From positions 25,854,001 to 25,918,000 of the forward strand of contig OZ231126.1 in assembly GCA_965153355.1 (NCBI GenBank): a stretch of 64,000 nt of DNA, given 5' to 3'. The notes beneath the pieces are model-generated. The model did not search any database. It had not been told where the DNA came from and was given only the letters and a program-made list of their open reading frames with translations. The position numbers and the translations under genes are program-made. Source of the DNA: Flaccisagitta enflata. Lineage: Eukaryota; Chaetognatha; Sagittoidea; Aphragmophora. Shown piece by piece: positions 47,344 through 58,232 of the stretch. Position 1 is the first letter of the stretch; each line of letters opens with the position of its first letter.

Positions 47344-47534
47344 AAACAAGGCCAACACCTCTAAGTCGCGTGCGGTCGTCAAGACTAAAAGACAAAATAT
47401 AAAATGACTTAAAATGACTTAAAACGACGTAAAATGGCGAAAAAAAGCTAAGCGTGATGGACCGACAAACGGACCGACGGACGGACCGACAGATTGACAG
47501 AGTGGGTCATAGAGTCGCGATCACGCGACTAAAA
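47344..47534 (-). mobile_element. Terminal-hairpin family copy, uninterrupted
   Basis: Starts AAACAAGGCCAACACCTCTA, carries AAATGACTT/AAACGACGT repeats, a GGACCGAC run, GGGTCATAG and hairpin AGTCGCG-ATCA-CGCGACT. This is the empty-site version of 29-827. Confidence 0.78.
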
Positions 47535-47554
47535 ATTGTTCAGTTGCTTGGAAA

Positions 47555-47691
47555 TAAACAAGCCCAATACAAAGCAAGGCAAAAGTATTATCAACCGACA
47601 GACTTACTGACGGAAAAACTGAGAGACTGATAGAACGACTGAACGACTGACCGACACAGCAACGCATAGAGTCCGGGGTTGGCGACCAGAA
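47555..47691 (-). mobile_element. Degenerate short terminal-hairpin family copy
   Basis: AACAAGCCCAATACAAAGCA at one end and GACCGACACAGCAACGCATA, GAGTCCGGGGTTGGCGACC at the other. The hairpin has decayed. It lies 20 bp from the preceding copy in the same orientation. Confidence 0.45.
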
Positions 47692-48240
47692 ATGAATCTT
47701 TTCTTGATTCACAGTGAAAATCGCGGTTTCGCATCCCAGTGTTTGTGTGTATGATAAGATAATTGATAAGCACTCATGATCGTTTGAAATCATGCACCAT
47801 TCTTTGATCTGTCAGTCCGTCCGTCGTTTTTTTACTTCTATATGTTACCAAAATTTTACACATTTACGGGTGGGTTCTGCGTCACTGCCACTTGTCAATT
47901 TCTGTCAACGAAGACCGAAAAGCATCATCATGGTACGCAAAAAGCAGAGTGCTTTGAAATTGCCCTGCAAAAGGAACTAACACAATCCTACAACGGGAGT
48001 GAATATGCCTAAAAAACATGTCGCAATCCGCAACAAAAACAACCGCTGGTGTTTTGGTTGATCTCTCACGAGCGCTATCTCAAATCTCTTTGCCATGGTT
48101 TAGACTTGGTCCAACTCACCCCCCCCCCCACCCTCGCGCTTTGCCACATCCCCATATCCCCCCCTCCGCCCCTTGTCCCCTTAGCATCTCACATATATAT
48201 GCAATATCCAAACCGTAACCAACGTCAAACCTGGGAATCT
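47692..48240. other. Non-repetitive stretch beyond the right arm
   Basis: Unique to the outside of the palindrome. It contains a CCCC-rich patch near 48118-48176. No gene supported. Confidence 0.45.
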
Positions 48241-48241
48241 C

Positions 48242-48391
<150 letters not shown>

Positions 48392-48736
48392 ATTTCACCC
48401 TTTACGAGACTTGTTTTTGCCACAAAAATCCCTTGTTTTGGTTTGCCGCTTTTTGCTCCATTTAACATGTCGGCTCAAAGGGTGGAGTGGGTGACGGAGG
48501 TGGAGGAAGGGAGGACGAGAATTTTAGAAGAAAAAACAGTGACGGTAGTATGAGCATACGAGGATTAAAAGCCGGAGACAGAAGTTGAAAAGGAAAAGGA
48601 GAAAAAATTAAAAATTCATGTTAACTTAGACAGCTTTGAAACATGATTTTGTATTCGTTAATAGTTAGTCATGTTTACAATGTCGAAATTTTGTTTGTTG
48701 TTAGTGATTCAATCTATCAATGTGTAAGTAGATTTG

Positions 48737-48875
<139 letters not shown>

Positions 48876-49089
48876 ATTTGCATATTGTCATCAATTACGT
48901 TTTGACCTGTCAATAAGCGATGAATCAACGTAAAGGATTTTATTGTTAAGAAAGCTTGTTTCAAGGATGATAATGTCGATATTCATCATATTAAGAACAT
49001 AGTTGAACATGATTCACGGAGCAAATGTTTGCTACGGGAGTTTGACGCAATAGAGAATTCGCAAAATTGACGCTACTGAGAATTGGTAT

Positions 49090-49125
49090 TTTTGACACAA
49101 TGGAGAATTCTCTATTGTGTCAAAA
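49090..49125. repeat. 36-bp near-perfect palindrome centred on GAATTC
   Basis: TTTTGACACAAT on the left pairs with ATTGTGTCAAAA on the right around GAGAATTCTC, with one mismatched pair (49102 against 49113). Related words lie at 49040-49160 and 50550-50693. Confidence 0.9.
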
Positions 49126-49167
49126 TGGTAAAAAGATTTTTATACTCACAACCGAGAATTCTCACTC

Positions 49168-49175
49168 TCTCTTAT

Positions 49176-49261
<86 letters not shown>
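49168..49261 (+). repeat. (CT)n microsatellite
   Basis: About 45 units, preceded by an ACCGAGAATTCTCACTC palindrome relic. Confidence 0.95.
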
Positions 49262-49265
<4 letters not shown>

Positions 49266-49395
49266 TTTTTTTTCGCTCTGTACTTTTTTCTCTCTTTTTT
49301 TTCTTCCCTATTTTTTTCTTTTCTTTTTTCTTTCTCTCTTTCTAATATCATTTTCTCCAATTTTTTTTCCCTTCCTTCTTTCTTACTATCTTTTT

Positions 49396-49404
49396 TTCTT
49401 TCCT

Positions 49405-49443
<39 letters not shown>
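49396..49443 (+). repeat. (CTTT)n microsatellite
   Basis: About 11 units at the end of a 180-bp pyrimidine-rich stretch. Confidence 0.9.
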
Positions 49444-49789
49444 CACTTACACACTCACTCATACACACTGTCACTCTTTCTACAGACATGTGCAATTAAA
49501 TTCCACATTATAACGGATGTTGGGGAAGCAATGAATTAGATGAATAGATGGATGGGTAAAGGAATGAGAAGACAGACAGATGGATGGACGGATAGATGAA
49601 CAAATAGACAAATATATGGATATACCCTCTGATAGAGATGTGAGGATGCATCGTACACCTGAATATAGCTTCTTATAAATGTATTGTAAATATACAAGGG
49701 GATTTGACATAATCCAATTGGAAAAAATTGTAACCCTGAGTTTTATTGGTTTCTTTTCTTGATGGAATTTAAATAAATTTTGAAAATTA

Positions 49790-50130
49790 AAAAAAAAGAT
49801 CATCAAAATATATCACAATTTAATTAGAAAAATACAATGATTAACAATTTCTTTAAGGATAAAAAAATTAAAAGTAAAGGATAAAAAATGAAATATGAAA
49901 ATAAAAACTAAAAAAAGGTGTAGAATAAAAAATGACGCTTGAAAAGTGATAACGAAATTTGAAAATAAAAGTGAAAAATGAAAAGTAGAAAATAGAAAGT
50001 AAAAAATAAAAAAAGTAAGTTAGAATTAAAGGGATGAAATATGAAATAAATAAAAAAAACATAAAGTAAAAAGTTGAATATAGCATAAAAATGAATTTAG
50101 GAGATGAAGAATAAAGAATGAAAAAAAATG
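49790..50130 (+). repeat. A-rich degenerate repeat stretch
   Basis: AAAATGAAA/AAAAATAAA words without a stable period. Almost no C on the plus strand. Confidence 0.6.
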
Positions 50131-50212
50131 TACAAGTTACTGCTAAACAGTATAAAACTACTTAAAAAACCTAAGGTTGGTTTAGATTATCTGCTTAAAT
50201 CCCTCCACTAAT

Positions 50213-50427
50213 AAAACAAGGCCAACACCTATAAGTTGTGCGCGAGACTTACAGATTGACTTAGAATGACTTAGAATGACTTAGAATGACTTAGTGTACC
50301 CTGAAATGATGAGAAATGACTTAAAGAAATAAATTTGATAAAAAAAGTAAAATGGGGACCAACCGACCAACCAACCAACCAACCGACCAACCAACGGACA
50401 GAAAAAGCGTGCACGCGACTTAAAAAA
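50213..50427 (-). mobile_element. Terminal-hairpin family copy
   Basis: AAAACAAGGCCAACACCTATAA, TTAGAATGACTTAGAATGAC repeats, an ACCAACCA run and CGTGCACGCGACTTAAAAA with the 5' half of the stem lost. TAAAA occurs at both edges and could be a target duplication. Confidence 0.65.
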
Positions 50428-50460
50428 TTCAATGCATAAATATGTTTGCAATAAAACTTT

Positions 50461-50463
<3 letters not shown>

Positions 50464-50539
<76 letters not shown>
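50464..50539 (+). repeat. (AG)n microsatellite
   Basis: About 38 units. Confidence 0.95.
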
Positions 50540-50549
<10 letters not shown>

Positions 50550-50551
50550 GA

Positions 50552-50693
50552 GAAAATTATTCTCAGTAGTGTCAATTATTTGTTCCAAAATCATCACAAT
50601 AGAGAATAGATATTGACACTATGGAGAATTCTCAGTAGCGTCAAAATGTGTTATTGTCATCATTGACGGTACCGAGAATTCTCGGTAGCGTCA
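50552..50693. repeat. Cluster of GAGAATTCTC palindromes
   Basis: Three related words: TTATTCTCAGTAGTGTCAAT, GACACTATGGAGAATTCTCA, and at 50664-50693 a 30-bp palindrome TGACGGTACCGAG/AATTCTCGGTAGCGTCA with one mismatched pair. Confidence 0.8.
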
Positions 50694-51067
50694 GCCACTC
50701 GTTTGCTACAGAAACTAGAAAGTGTTTTGTGAAGGATTCAGAGTTCAAAATATTGCAAAACAAATCTTGAACAGTCGAAATGGAAATGAGCAATTCGCGG
50801 TGCTTGTTTAAAAGCGTCAACCTTCAAAGCGCCATTCGGGCCTAGGGCCTGAGCTTTGGGCACTCTCTCGGTCGAGTTCCCATCCGCTTCCTGGCCGTTA
50901 TGTACTCGATGAGTGTGTAGAAATCGAAGCTTGCCGCTTACTGTGACTTTGGCGATTTGGTCCCGTTTTTCGGTCTTTATTGGACCATGGTGTCCACCAT
51001 CAGATACTGTCGGTCACCGCAGCCGAGCATCATCATGTGATTGTACCTTTCTTCGTCTTGCATTAGT

Positions 51068-51208
51068 CTTAAGTCGCGGACACGCGTCTCTTTACGTTGC
51101 TGAGTTAGTCGGTCGGTAACTTTTTGAGAGAGTGACCAGTTCACTGTTAAACTGTCCCTGGCCACCAGCTCACGACAAAGAGTCTGTGTAAAGTACACGG
51201 CCTTGTTT
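51068..51208 (+). mobile_element. Divergent terminal-hairpin family copy
   Basis: TTAAGTCGCGGACACGCGTC head, GTCGGTCGGTAACTTTTTG, then an unusual CTGGCCACCAGCTCACGACA interior and GTACACGGCCTTGTTT end. Confidence 0.6.
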
Positions 51209-51339
51209 GATATGTAAAATTCTCATCTTAATTTGAAAATGTTGCACTCTCTCACTATGAAATTTTCACGATTATCCTCATCTATCATTTTCTGCATTGG
51301 CTTCTTACTCTTCATCTTCTTCCTTTTTTATTTTCTTCA

Positions 51340-51475
51340 ATTTCTCCGTCCTATTCATTCTCTTCAGTTTCTTCATTTCCTTCATCCTCTTCATTCTCTT
51401 CATTTTCTTCATCCGCTTCATCTTCTTCATCCTCTTCATCTTCTTCATCCGCTTCATTTTCTTCATCCTTTATAT
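51340..51475 (+). repeat. TTCTTCATCC-type minisatellite
   Basis: Units of about 12-15 bp (CTTCATCCTCTT, CTTCATCCGCTT). The reverse strand reads as an Asp/Glu-rich repeat and was not called as coding. Confidence 0.8.
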
Positions 51476-51839
51476 TTTCTTTCTTCTCTCCAGGTCTCCG
51501 CGCCTTCGCACACGTCAAGGCTAAAAGTTCAAAATCATCATAAAAATGCAAAACTGGTTTCTTTCTCACTCTGAATCTTTACCCTTCTGCCTTCCTGTCT
51601 ATCTTTCGGCCTGTTTTATTGTCTATCTTTCGGCCTGTCTATGCTCTCGTCATTCATCCTTCTCCTCAAATCTGCCTGCTTGTTTGTCTTGTCGTCTGTC
51701 TATCTTTCAAGCTGTCATTGTAACATCGAATAAGTGCGTAACTATGTCGCATTGTCACTATGTCATTTTATCACTATGTCACTATGACATATGTTTTCCT
51801 GACACAGAAACTGCCGTCATTTCTTTAGAACAGCTCTGT

Positions 51840-51945
51840 CTCTTTCTCTATCTCTTTGTCATTTTGTCTCTTTGTCATTTTGTCTCTTTGTCATTTTGTC
51901 TCTTTGTCATTTTGTCTCTTTGTCTCTTTGTCTCTTTGTCTCTCT
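51840..51945 (+). repeat. 16-bp minisatellite TCTCTTTGTCATTTTG
   Basis: Four to five units, then TCTCTTTG monomers. Confidence 0.85.
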
Positions 51946-51963
51946 CAAGGGAGCATTACTTTC

Positions 51964-52186
51964 TTTTTAGTCACGTGCTTTGTCCTTCAGCTGTCAGTCC
52001 GTTGGTTGACCGCCACTTTTTTTTGGCATCTCACTTTGTCCATCCCTCCGTTGGTCGATCTCATTTTAATTTTTTTATGATGTTTATTTTTTTACCTCTC
52101 TGCTCCTGCCCAAATGGTCTGGTGACCTCAAATATGGCCCCTACCCACCCGCACGCGACTATGATTGCCGTGTATCGGGCCTTGTT
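51964..52186 (+). mobile_element. Terminal-hairpin family copy
   Basis: TTTTTAGTCACGTGCTTTG head with decayed stem, CTCTGCTCCTGCCCAAATGG, CCCACCCGCACGCGACTATG and GTGTATCGGGCCTTGTT. Confidence 0.72.
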
Positions 52187-52283
52187 GCCATCCAAAGTGC
52201 GTAAATTCACCCCTAACAAACGGCTTCCAATTTGAGTCAACAGCATGTAATAGAATGGCATATTCCCAAGGTGGCATCACCTT

Positions 52284-52356
52284 CTTTTTAGTCACGTGCT
52301 ACGCGCCTCCACACCTCGCTTAGCTCCTCTGTTTTCAGTCAGTCGGTTGGTCACTA
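52284..52356 (+). mobile_element. Head fragment of the terminal-hairpin family
   Basis: CTTTTTAGTCACGTGCTACG, CACACCTCGCTTAGCTC and GTCAGTCGGTTGG, then cut by the next element (GGGCGGCGGCCCC). Confidence 0.6.
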
Positions 52357-52362
52357 CTTTTT

Positions 52363-52605
52363 TGGGCGGCGGCCCCGTAGTGTCCAATGTCCTATGCTTT
52401 CACAATTGGAGAAATTTCTCCTCCATTTGATTCTTCTTCGTACCCCCCCCCCCCTCCGGCCTCAAGACCTAAATTTCAGTCTCAAGGCCTAAATCCCTGC
52501 CTTGAGGCCCATATCCCACCCACGAGGCCCGAATCCTAGCTTCAAGGCCCAAGTCCCAACCTCAGGGCCCAAATCCTACACACTTTCCATGCCAAGCGTG
52601 ACAGA
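52363..52605 (+). mobile_element. Minisatellite-carrying element, partial copy 3
   Basis: Begins GGGCGGCGGCCCC, contains GGAGAAATTTCTCC and then about seven 20-22 bp units (GGCCTCAAGACCTAAATTTC, CTCAGGGCCCAAATCC). The other end is not recognisable. Confidence 0.55.
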
Positions 52606-54349
52606 TAACAGACTAGGGGATGGACAAACGGACAGACAGGAAAGAAGGGCAGGGACAAACAGACCAACAAACAGACAAACACCCTTATAGAAGTGTATGT
52701 CCAAAACATGAAGAAAAAAAAATATTACATTAAAGCAGAGGACAGATGGACAGGCGCGTACACCCCCCCCCCCCCACACATATGCACACACATCTCTGGA
52801 TACCCCCCCAAAGAGAATCGAAAATACCATTTTTTCTGACTGTGCTATTTGTCTTCAGGAACATATGGGCTACTGAAAAAAACAAAAAACAAAAAAATTC
52901 TTCAGGCCATTTTATTTCACTTTTAGGTAAAAAAGGCGTTTTTATGACTTTTTAAGCATGGAAAAAATTGTTCGTACAGGCTTAGAAAATCTGAAAAAAT
53001 ACTGGAAATGTGTAATAGATAGAATATAAATGTTTTCACCCTTCGCAAACAGTATTTCTAGGTATCATACAGATTAGAGCTTGAAAATGGTGTAAAAAGG
53101 ACGAAATATAGCTTTTTTCCGTAGTTTTCAGTCTAAATTTGTTTTTGCAGCATTTTAAATCCCGAAAAATACTTGAAAAGTATAGTGGTAATCTGATACG
53201 AAATTTAACTACTTTTACCCTAAACAATCAGTAAATTTTGATTTTTAGGTTTTAGAGTTAAAAAATAGCTAAAAAATAGCAAAATATTGTGTTTTTAAGC
53301 ATCTTAAAGCAAATAATTATTTATGCACTTTTATAAATCAAAAAAAAAATACTGGAAATGTGTGGCAATAGATAGAATATACATGTTTTTACACGCTTTC
53401 CACAAAAGTTTTTTAGACGTCTTAAAGATTAAAGTTTAAAAATAGCGTAAAAATACTGAAATATGTTTTTTTTCAGCATTTTTAAGTCTCAAATTTTTTA
53501 ATACAGCATTTCAACTCCCAAAAATCCTAGAAATGTGTAGTAGTAGTCTGAGTTTAACTTAAGAAAACAAAAAATTGATATTCTTAAACTAAAAGATTGT
53601 TCATGAATTTCTAAAAATTTATAATACCGCATAAACAATCTTTTACTTGAAAATGCTTAAAAAAACAATATTTTACTCTTTAAAAGCCATTTTTAAACTA
53701 TGAACTTAAAAAAATTATTGATTGTTCAGGGTAAAAGTATTTAAATTCAGACTACTACTACATATTTCTAGGATTTTTGGGAGTTGAAATGCTGTATTAA
53801 AGAATTTGAGACTTAAAAATGCTGAAAAAAAACATATTTCAGTATTTTTACGCTATTTTTAAACTTTAATCTTTAAGATCTTTAAAAAAACTTTTTGTGA
53901 AAGGTAAAAACATGTATATTCTATCTATTGCCACACATTTCCAGTATTTTTTTTTTATTTATAAAAGTGCACGAATAATTATTTACTTTGAGATGCCTAA
54001 AAACATAATATTTTGCTATTTTTTAGCTATTTTTTAACTCTAAACCTAAAAAAATCAAAATTTTCTGATTGTTCAAGGTAAAAGTAGTTAAGCTCAGACT
54101 ACTACTACACTTTTCTAGGATTTTTAGGGTTAAAATGCTGTAAAACAAATTATTGAAAAATACTGAAAAAAGTCATATTTAAATGCATTTTTTTTAGGCC
54201 ATTTTTAAGCTCTAATCTGTAAGATACCTAAAAACACTGTCTATGAAGGGTAAAAACGTGTATATTCTAACTCTGTGCCTTACATTTCCAGTATTTTGGA
54301 TTTTCATTGCATGAACAATTTTATCTTAAAAGTCACCAAAAATGCCCTT

Positions 54350-54915
54350 TTGGGCAGCGGCCGAAGGGATCGTGACTATGCTTCACACAGGAGAATTTCT
54401 CGCTGTCTCATCAGCCCCCACGCTTTGACCTCGAGACACAATCCCGGCAGGGGCGAGAATCTGGCCTCGAACCCAAATCCAAGCCTCGTGCCCCCAAATC
54501 TCAGCCTCAAGGCCCAAATTCCAGTCTCAAGGCCCAAATCCCAGCCTCAAGGCCCAAATCCCGGCCTCGAGCCCAGATCAGTGCCGAGGGCCCAAATCCC
54601 AGCTCAGGCTTGAATCCCAGCCTCAAGGCCCAAATCCCAGCCTCAAGGCTAAATCCCGCCTTGAGCCCAATTTAACATGGGCTCAAATCCCAGTCTCGAG
54701 CTCCGAATCCTCATGCAGAGGAACAAAATCCCTGCTCTCGGCTGAATCCGAGCAGGCCCGATTCCAGCCTCCAGGCTTGAATAAAAACAGCGCAGGTCGT
54801 CAGCTCCTTCAGGGCCCCCGGGCATGTAACCACCTCTCGCCATCATACGCTCACATAGGGGCATCGGGAAGCGCAGACCATCTAGCGCTATTGTCTAACT
54901 ATTTGCATTATTTTC
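54350..54915 (+). mobile_element. Minisatellite-carrying element, copy 2
   Basis: Begins TTTGGGCAGCGGCCG, contains GGAGAATTTCTC and about 17 units of CTCAAGGCCCAAATCCCAGC, and ends GGGGCATCGGGAAGCGCAG and GACCATCTAGCG, matching the tail of 3669-4322. It is absent at the equivalent place in the other arm of the foldback element (about 52925), so it inserted there. Confidence 0.72.
54470..54780 (+). repeat. About 20-bp minisatellite CTCAAGGCCCAAATCCCAGC
   Basis: Variable units, degrading toward 54780. It resembles the reverse complement of the 3893-4215 unit. Confidence 0.85.
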
Positions 54916-55186
54916 TAAAAAGTGAAATAAATGAAAAAATTTCAGAAGATTTTTTTTGTTTTTTGTTTTTTTCAGTAGCCCACATGTTCCTGAAGACAAA
55001 TAGCACAGTCAGAAAAAATGGTATTTTTGATTCTCTTTGGGGGGGTATCCAGAGTATTACTTGCAGTATCACGGGCTAACAGACGGGTTGACCCACAGAC
55101 TGTCAAAGCCTCTTAGGTATCCGCGAGTCCACAAACAAGCAAGTGATGCGGGGTCACAATACCATTGCAGACGGGTTTGCTGGGGC

Positions 55187-55706
55187 ATTCGGGTGTGTCA
55201 ATATGCAAAAGTATGTTTGATTAGATCATCGACATCAGGGAATATAAAAAAAATAATTTTAAGACTTTTAGCGTTTTTATTTCTTCAAATTTTCTTCGTC
55301 TTCTGCTTTTTTAGCGCAAGAAAAGATTGTCAAAAATATGTATACCTCCAGCATCTGCACTGAGTTTTGGTGGAAATAAGACTCATAACTTCTACAAAAA
55401 AAATTGGTTGTTGTCTCTTTATACAACTTTGGTGATAAACAAACAACCGTTACTTTGTTGCCACTTGAATTAGCACCAAGATATTCATGTGTTGAATCTG
55501 ATTAGGTTCAGTAACAATGATATTGATAAAAAATCATCAACACAGCATATATAAATTAGGACTAAAAAGGGGTTTTAAAAAAAATGGAAGATGAATGAAA
55601 TTTGATAAAATAAAAACGCTAAAGGTTTTAGAATTTAATACCTTATGCTCTATGATGTTAATGGTCTCATCAAACAACCTTTTGCATATTGACACATCCG
55701 GCCGGG
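55187..55706. mobile_element. Foldback element, 520 bp
   Basis: Inverted ends GTGTGTCAATATGCAAAAG and CTTTTGCATATTGACACATC, with inner pairing through GTTTGAT and TTTTAGCGTTTTTA. A third similar end (CTTTTGCATATTGACACACC, 56102-56121) beyond an inserted hairpin-family fragment suggests either a larger compound element or a solo end. Confidence 0.7.
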
Positions 55707-55733
55707 TCATCCAACTTAAAAGGCCTGTTTTCG

Positions 55734-55846
55734 CTTTTAAGTCGCAACTCTAAACCTTACCGTGCCAGTCGGTCCGTCAGTCCGTCAGAAACATTTTTGA
55801 ATTGCAAACAGTGTTTGGATTACTGCTCCTGCCCAGCCCAGGTGTT
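55734..55846 (+). mobile_element. Partial terminal-hairpin family copy
   Basis: CTTTTAAGTCGCAACTCTAA with the stem reduced, CTTACCGTGCCAGTCGGTC, then TTACTGCTCCTGCCCAGCCC. The GGCCTTGTTT end is missing. Confidence 0.6.
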
Positions 55847-56311
55847 TATTCTAGTTGCAAATAGATAAAAAATTTTCATCTATCACCAAAATCATAAAAA
55901 GAAACAAAATATAATCTTTTCTTTAGAAGATCTAGGCTCTGTTTTCAATAAAACTAGGTAGAGACACTGAAAATATGTATGTTTTTAATATTTTTTTTTG
56001 TGCTGATTAGATAACAATAAATAAAATTTGATAAAAAAATGCCAAAAATTTTAAAATTTCTTTATTTATACTCCCTTATAAAATGATTTGATCAAACATG
56101 CTTTTGCATATTGACACACCCAAATGTACTGCTTTCTTCAAATTGTTTTCATGAGATCCTGTAGCGACTAACTAGCTAACTGGAAATAAAAATCTTTCTG
56201 ACTGTTAAGTGCATTCATACAATCATACATACAGTGAATATGATTCATTGGACTTCTTTCTAGCTGCATGCTCTCCACCTGTTTATACATGTTTTTCGGC
56301 TATTCAGTACA

Positions 56312-56487
56312 GTAGGACCCCGCCTCATCAGTCCCATTGGGACCAAAGATTTTTCACCTTTATCTTAGGTTTACCTTTAAAGAGAGGTAAAATAACATTA
56401 AATACTATCATTTGGGACCTTGAAATATGGTCCTTAATTGATGGGGAACCTTTAAAGGTGGGGCTGTTATTGCGGGGTCCCACTCTA
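56312..56487. mobile_element. Pogo/Tc1-like MITE, copy 3 (outside the arms)
   Basis: CAGTAGGACCCCGCCTCATC at one end and GCGGGGTCCCACT at the other. The same interior as 7515-7690 (AAAGAGAGGTAAAATAACAT; GATGGGGAACCTTTAAAGG). The right end is slightly decayed. Confidence 0.82.
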
Positions 56488-56636
56488 TCTACTTTTGATT
56501 GTTAATATCTGATGCTCAAGCGGAAAAGTGGGGGAACGCATGTTGCTGTTCATACCTATTTTTTGAACCAAGCCACAACGTAAAAACTAGAAAGAATTCT
56601 ATTTCCATCCATTGACATCAAATGATAAAAAACAAT

Positions 56637-56639
<3 letters not shown>

Positions 56640-56698
<59 letters not shown>
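56640..56698 (+). repeat. (AG)n microsatellite
   Basis: About 29 units. Confidence 0.95.
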
Positions 56699-56701
<3 letters not shown>

Positions 56702-57071
56702 CCCTATGACAGTGCATTTCACCCGATTGGTTGTTTTATCCGTCAAAAACTTTTTTGATGATCACCACCAACACCCCCCCACCCCGCACACGGCCGATGT
56801 AGCTGTGTATTTTTGTGTTTTACTTCGACAGTCTGAGATAGGTAATTCGAATTGCATCGGTCGGTAATACATATCGTATCATATGAAACTATCCCGCCAT
56901 TTTTCGTAAATCTTGATAGCTGCTCATCTTGGTAGCTTCTCCTCGTTTTATCCCGCCCTGTTTTGTGAATCTTGGTAATGCAGTTGAGGATAATTCTGAA
57001 AAGAGAAATCACTAGGCCCCACGATCCCTTGACCTAGGCCAGGACACTTCAAAATAGAGATACCCGACACC

Positions 57072-57239
57072 TTTTTAGTTGCGGACACGCAACTCTATAA
57101 GAGGCTTTGTCCGTCCGTCCGTCCGTCGGTCGGTCGGTCGGTCTGTCGGTCGGTGAGCACGAGTCGATAAGTGTGAAAACGCGCATATCCGCTCCTGCCC
57201 ACCCGTCCGCAACTGGTGGCCGTGTATCCGGCCTTGTTT
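57072..57239 (+). mobile_element. Terminal-hairpin family copy with compensatory stem change
   Basis: TTTTTAGTTGCG then GACA then CGCAACT (57077-57094): relative to AGTCGCG/CGCGACT, the C:G pair at stem position 4 has become T:A on both sides. It is followed by CTATAAGAGGCTTTGTCCG, GTCCGTCCGTCGG, CTCCTGCCCACCCGTCCGC and GTGTATCCGGCCTTGTTT. One of the best-preserved copies. Confidence 0.8.
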
Positions 57240-57316
57240 CTTCTTTCATTGCTTTCGCATGGCCATACATCTTTTAGTTTGTTACCAATGAACAGTCGCA
57301 TAGTCACTGTGGGTTG

Positions 57317-57415
<99 letters not shown>

Positions 57416-57516
57416 GTGTGTGTGTGTGAGCATGCGTTCGTGCGTGCATCTATATGTGTGTGCATTTGTGTGTGTGTTTGTGTGCATTTGTGTGTGTGTG
57501 TGCCTCTGTGTGTGTC

Positions 57517-57568
<52 letters not shown>

Positions 57569-57645
57569 TGTGTGTTTTGTTTGTTTTTTTTTGTGTGTGT
57601 GTACGTGCGTGTGTGTGTGTGTTTTTGAGTGTGTGTATGTGTGTG
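57317..57645 (+). repeat. (TG)n microsatellite cluster
   Basis: About 330 bp of TG with GCATTTG, TATG and TTTG variants. The core is pure at 57320-57398 and 57522-57560. Confidence 0.95.
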
Positions 57646-58087
57646 TCGCTGCTACCAATTTTGAATTTCTGATGATTTCGCAATTGCCTTTTTGAAAAAT
57701 GCGTGATAGAGCTAGTCATGTTCAAACTTGCGCACCATGCAGACTCGCCAGTTTTGCCCCAGTTACCACAATTGCCGTGTCCTCTTGTCATCGGAAATTC
57801 TACAGTGCTTAGGGAGGAGAAAAAAAAGGTACAATACTTAATTGGTATCATGCATTTTTTCGTGGAGTTTTGTCTCTCTATCTATTTCTGAGGGACTGCT
57901 ACCAAGGGGGGGGGGGGGCGCGGACATTTGGACAATTAAATGAAAGCCCCCATGTAGAGCAGCGGTGGATGGTTCTGAAAAGAGAAATCATTAGACCCCA
58001 CCACCCCAAGACCTGGGTCACTTGTGCAGATACCTGGTTTCCTTTTAGGTTTATGACCATTCATCAGTCACCTAGTCACTCGGGGTT

Positions 58088-58103
58088 TGGTGTGTGTGTT
58101 TGC

Positions 58104-58137
<34 letters not shown>

Positions 58138-58143
58138 GCGTGC

Positions 58144-58232
<89 letters not shown>

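Larger units (their letters stand above)
52794..55054. mobile_element. 2.26-kb AT-rich foldback element
   Basis: The ends CTCTGGATACCCCCCCAAAG and, from the right, the same word are inverted repeats. Pairing continues inward for most of about 0.85 kb per arm to a centre near 53650, where AAAAGATTGTT faces AACAATCTTTT. Each arm contains two copies of a roughly 350-bp unit marked by AATACTGGAAATGTGT and TAGATAGAATATA, so the unit occurs four times in alternating orientation. A minisatellite element (54350-54915) interrupts the right arm. No coding frame and no clear target duplication. Confidence 0.85.

Noticed and set aside
50913-51198. Opposing 68- and 73-codon frames near the hairpin-family copy at 51068
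   Set aside because: Both run into repeat sequence. The part outside (DRQYLMVDTMVQ on the minus strand) is too short to assign.
51546-52235. 229-codon plus-strand frame
   Set aside because: Made of pyrimidine-rich low-complexity sequence, a 16-bp minisatellite and a hairpin-family copy in series.
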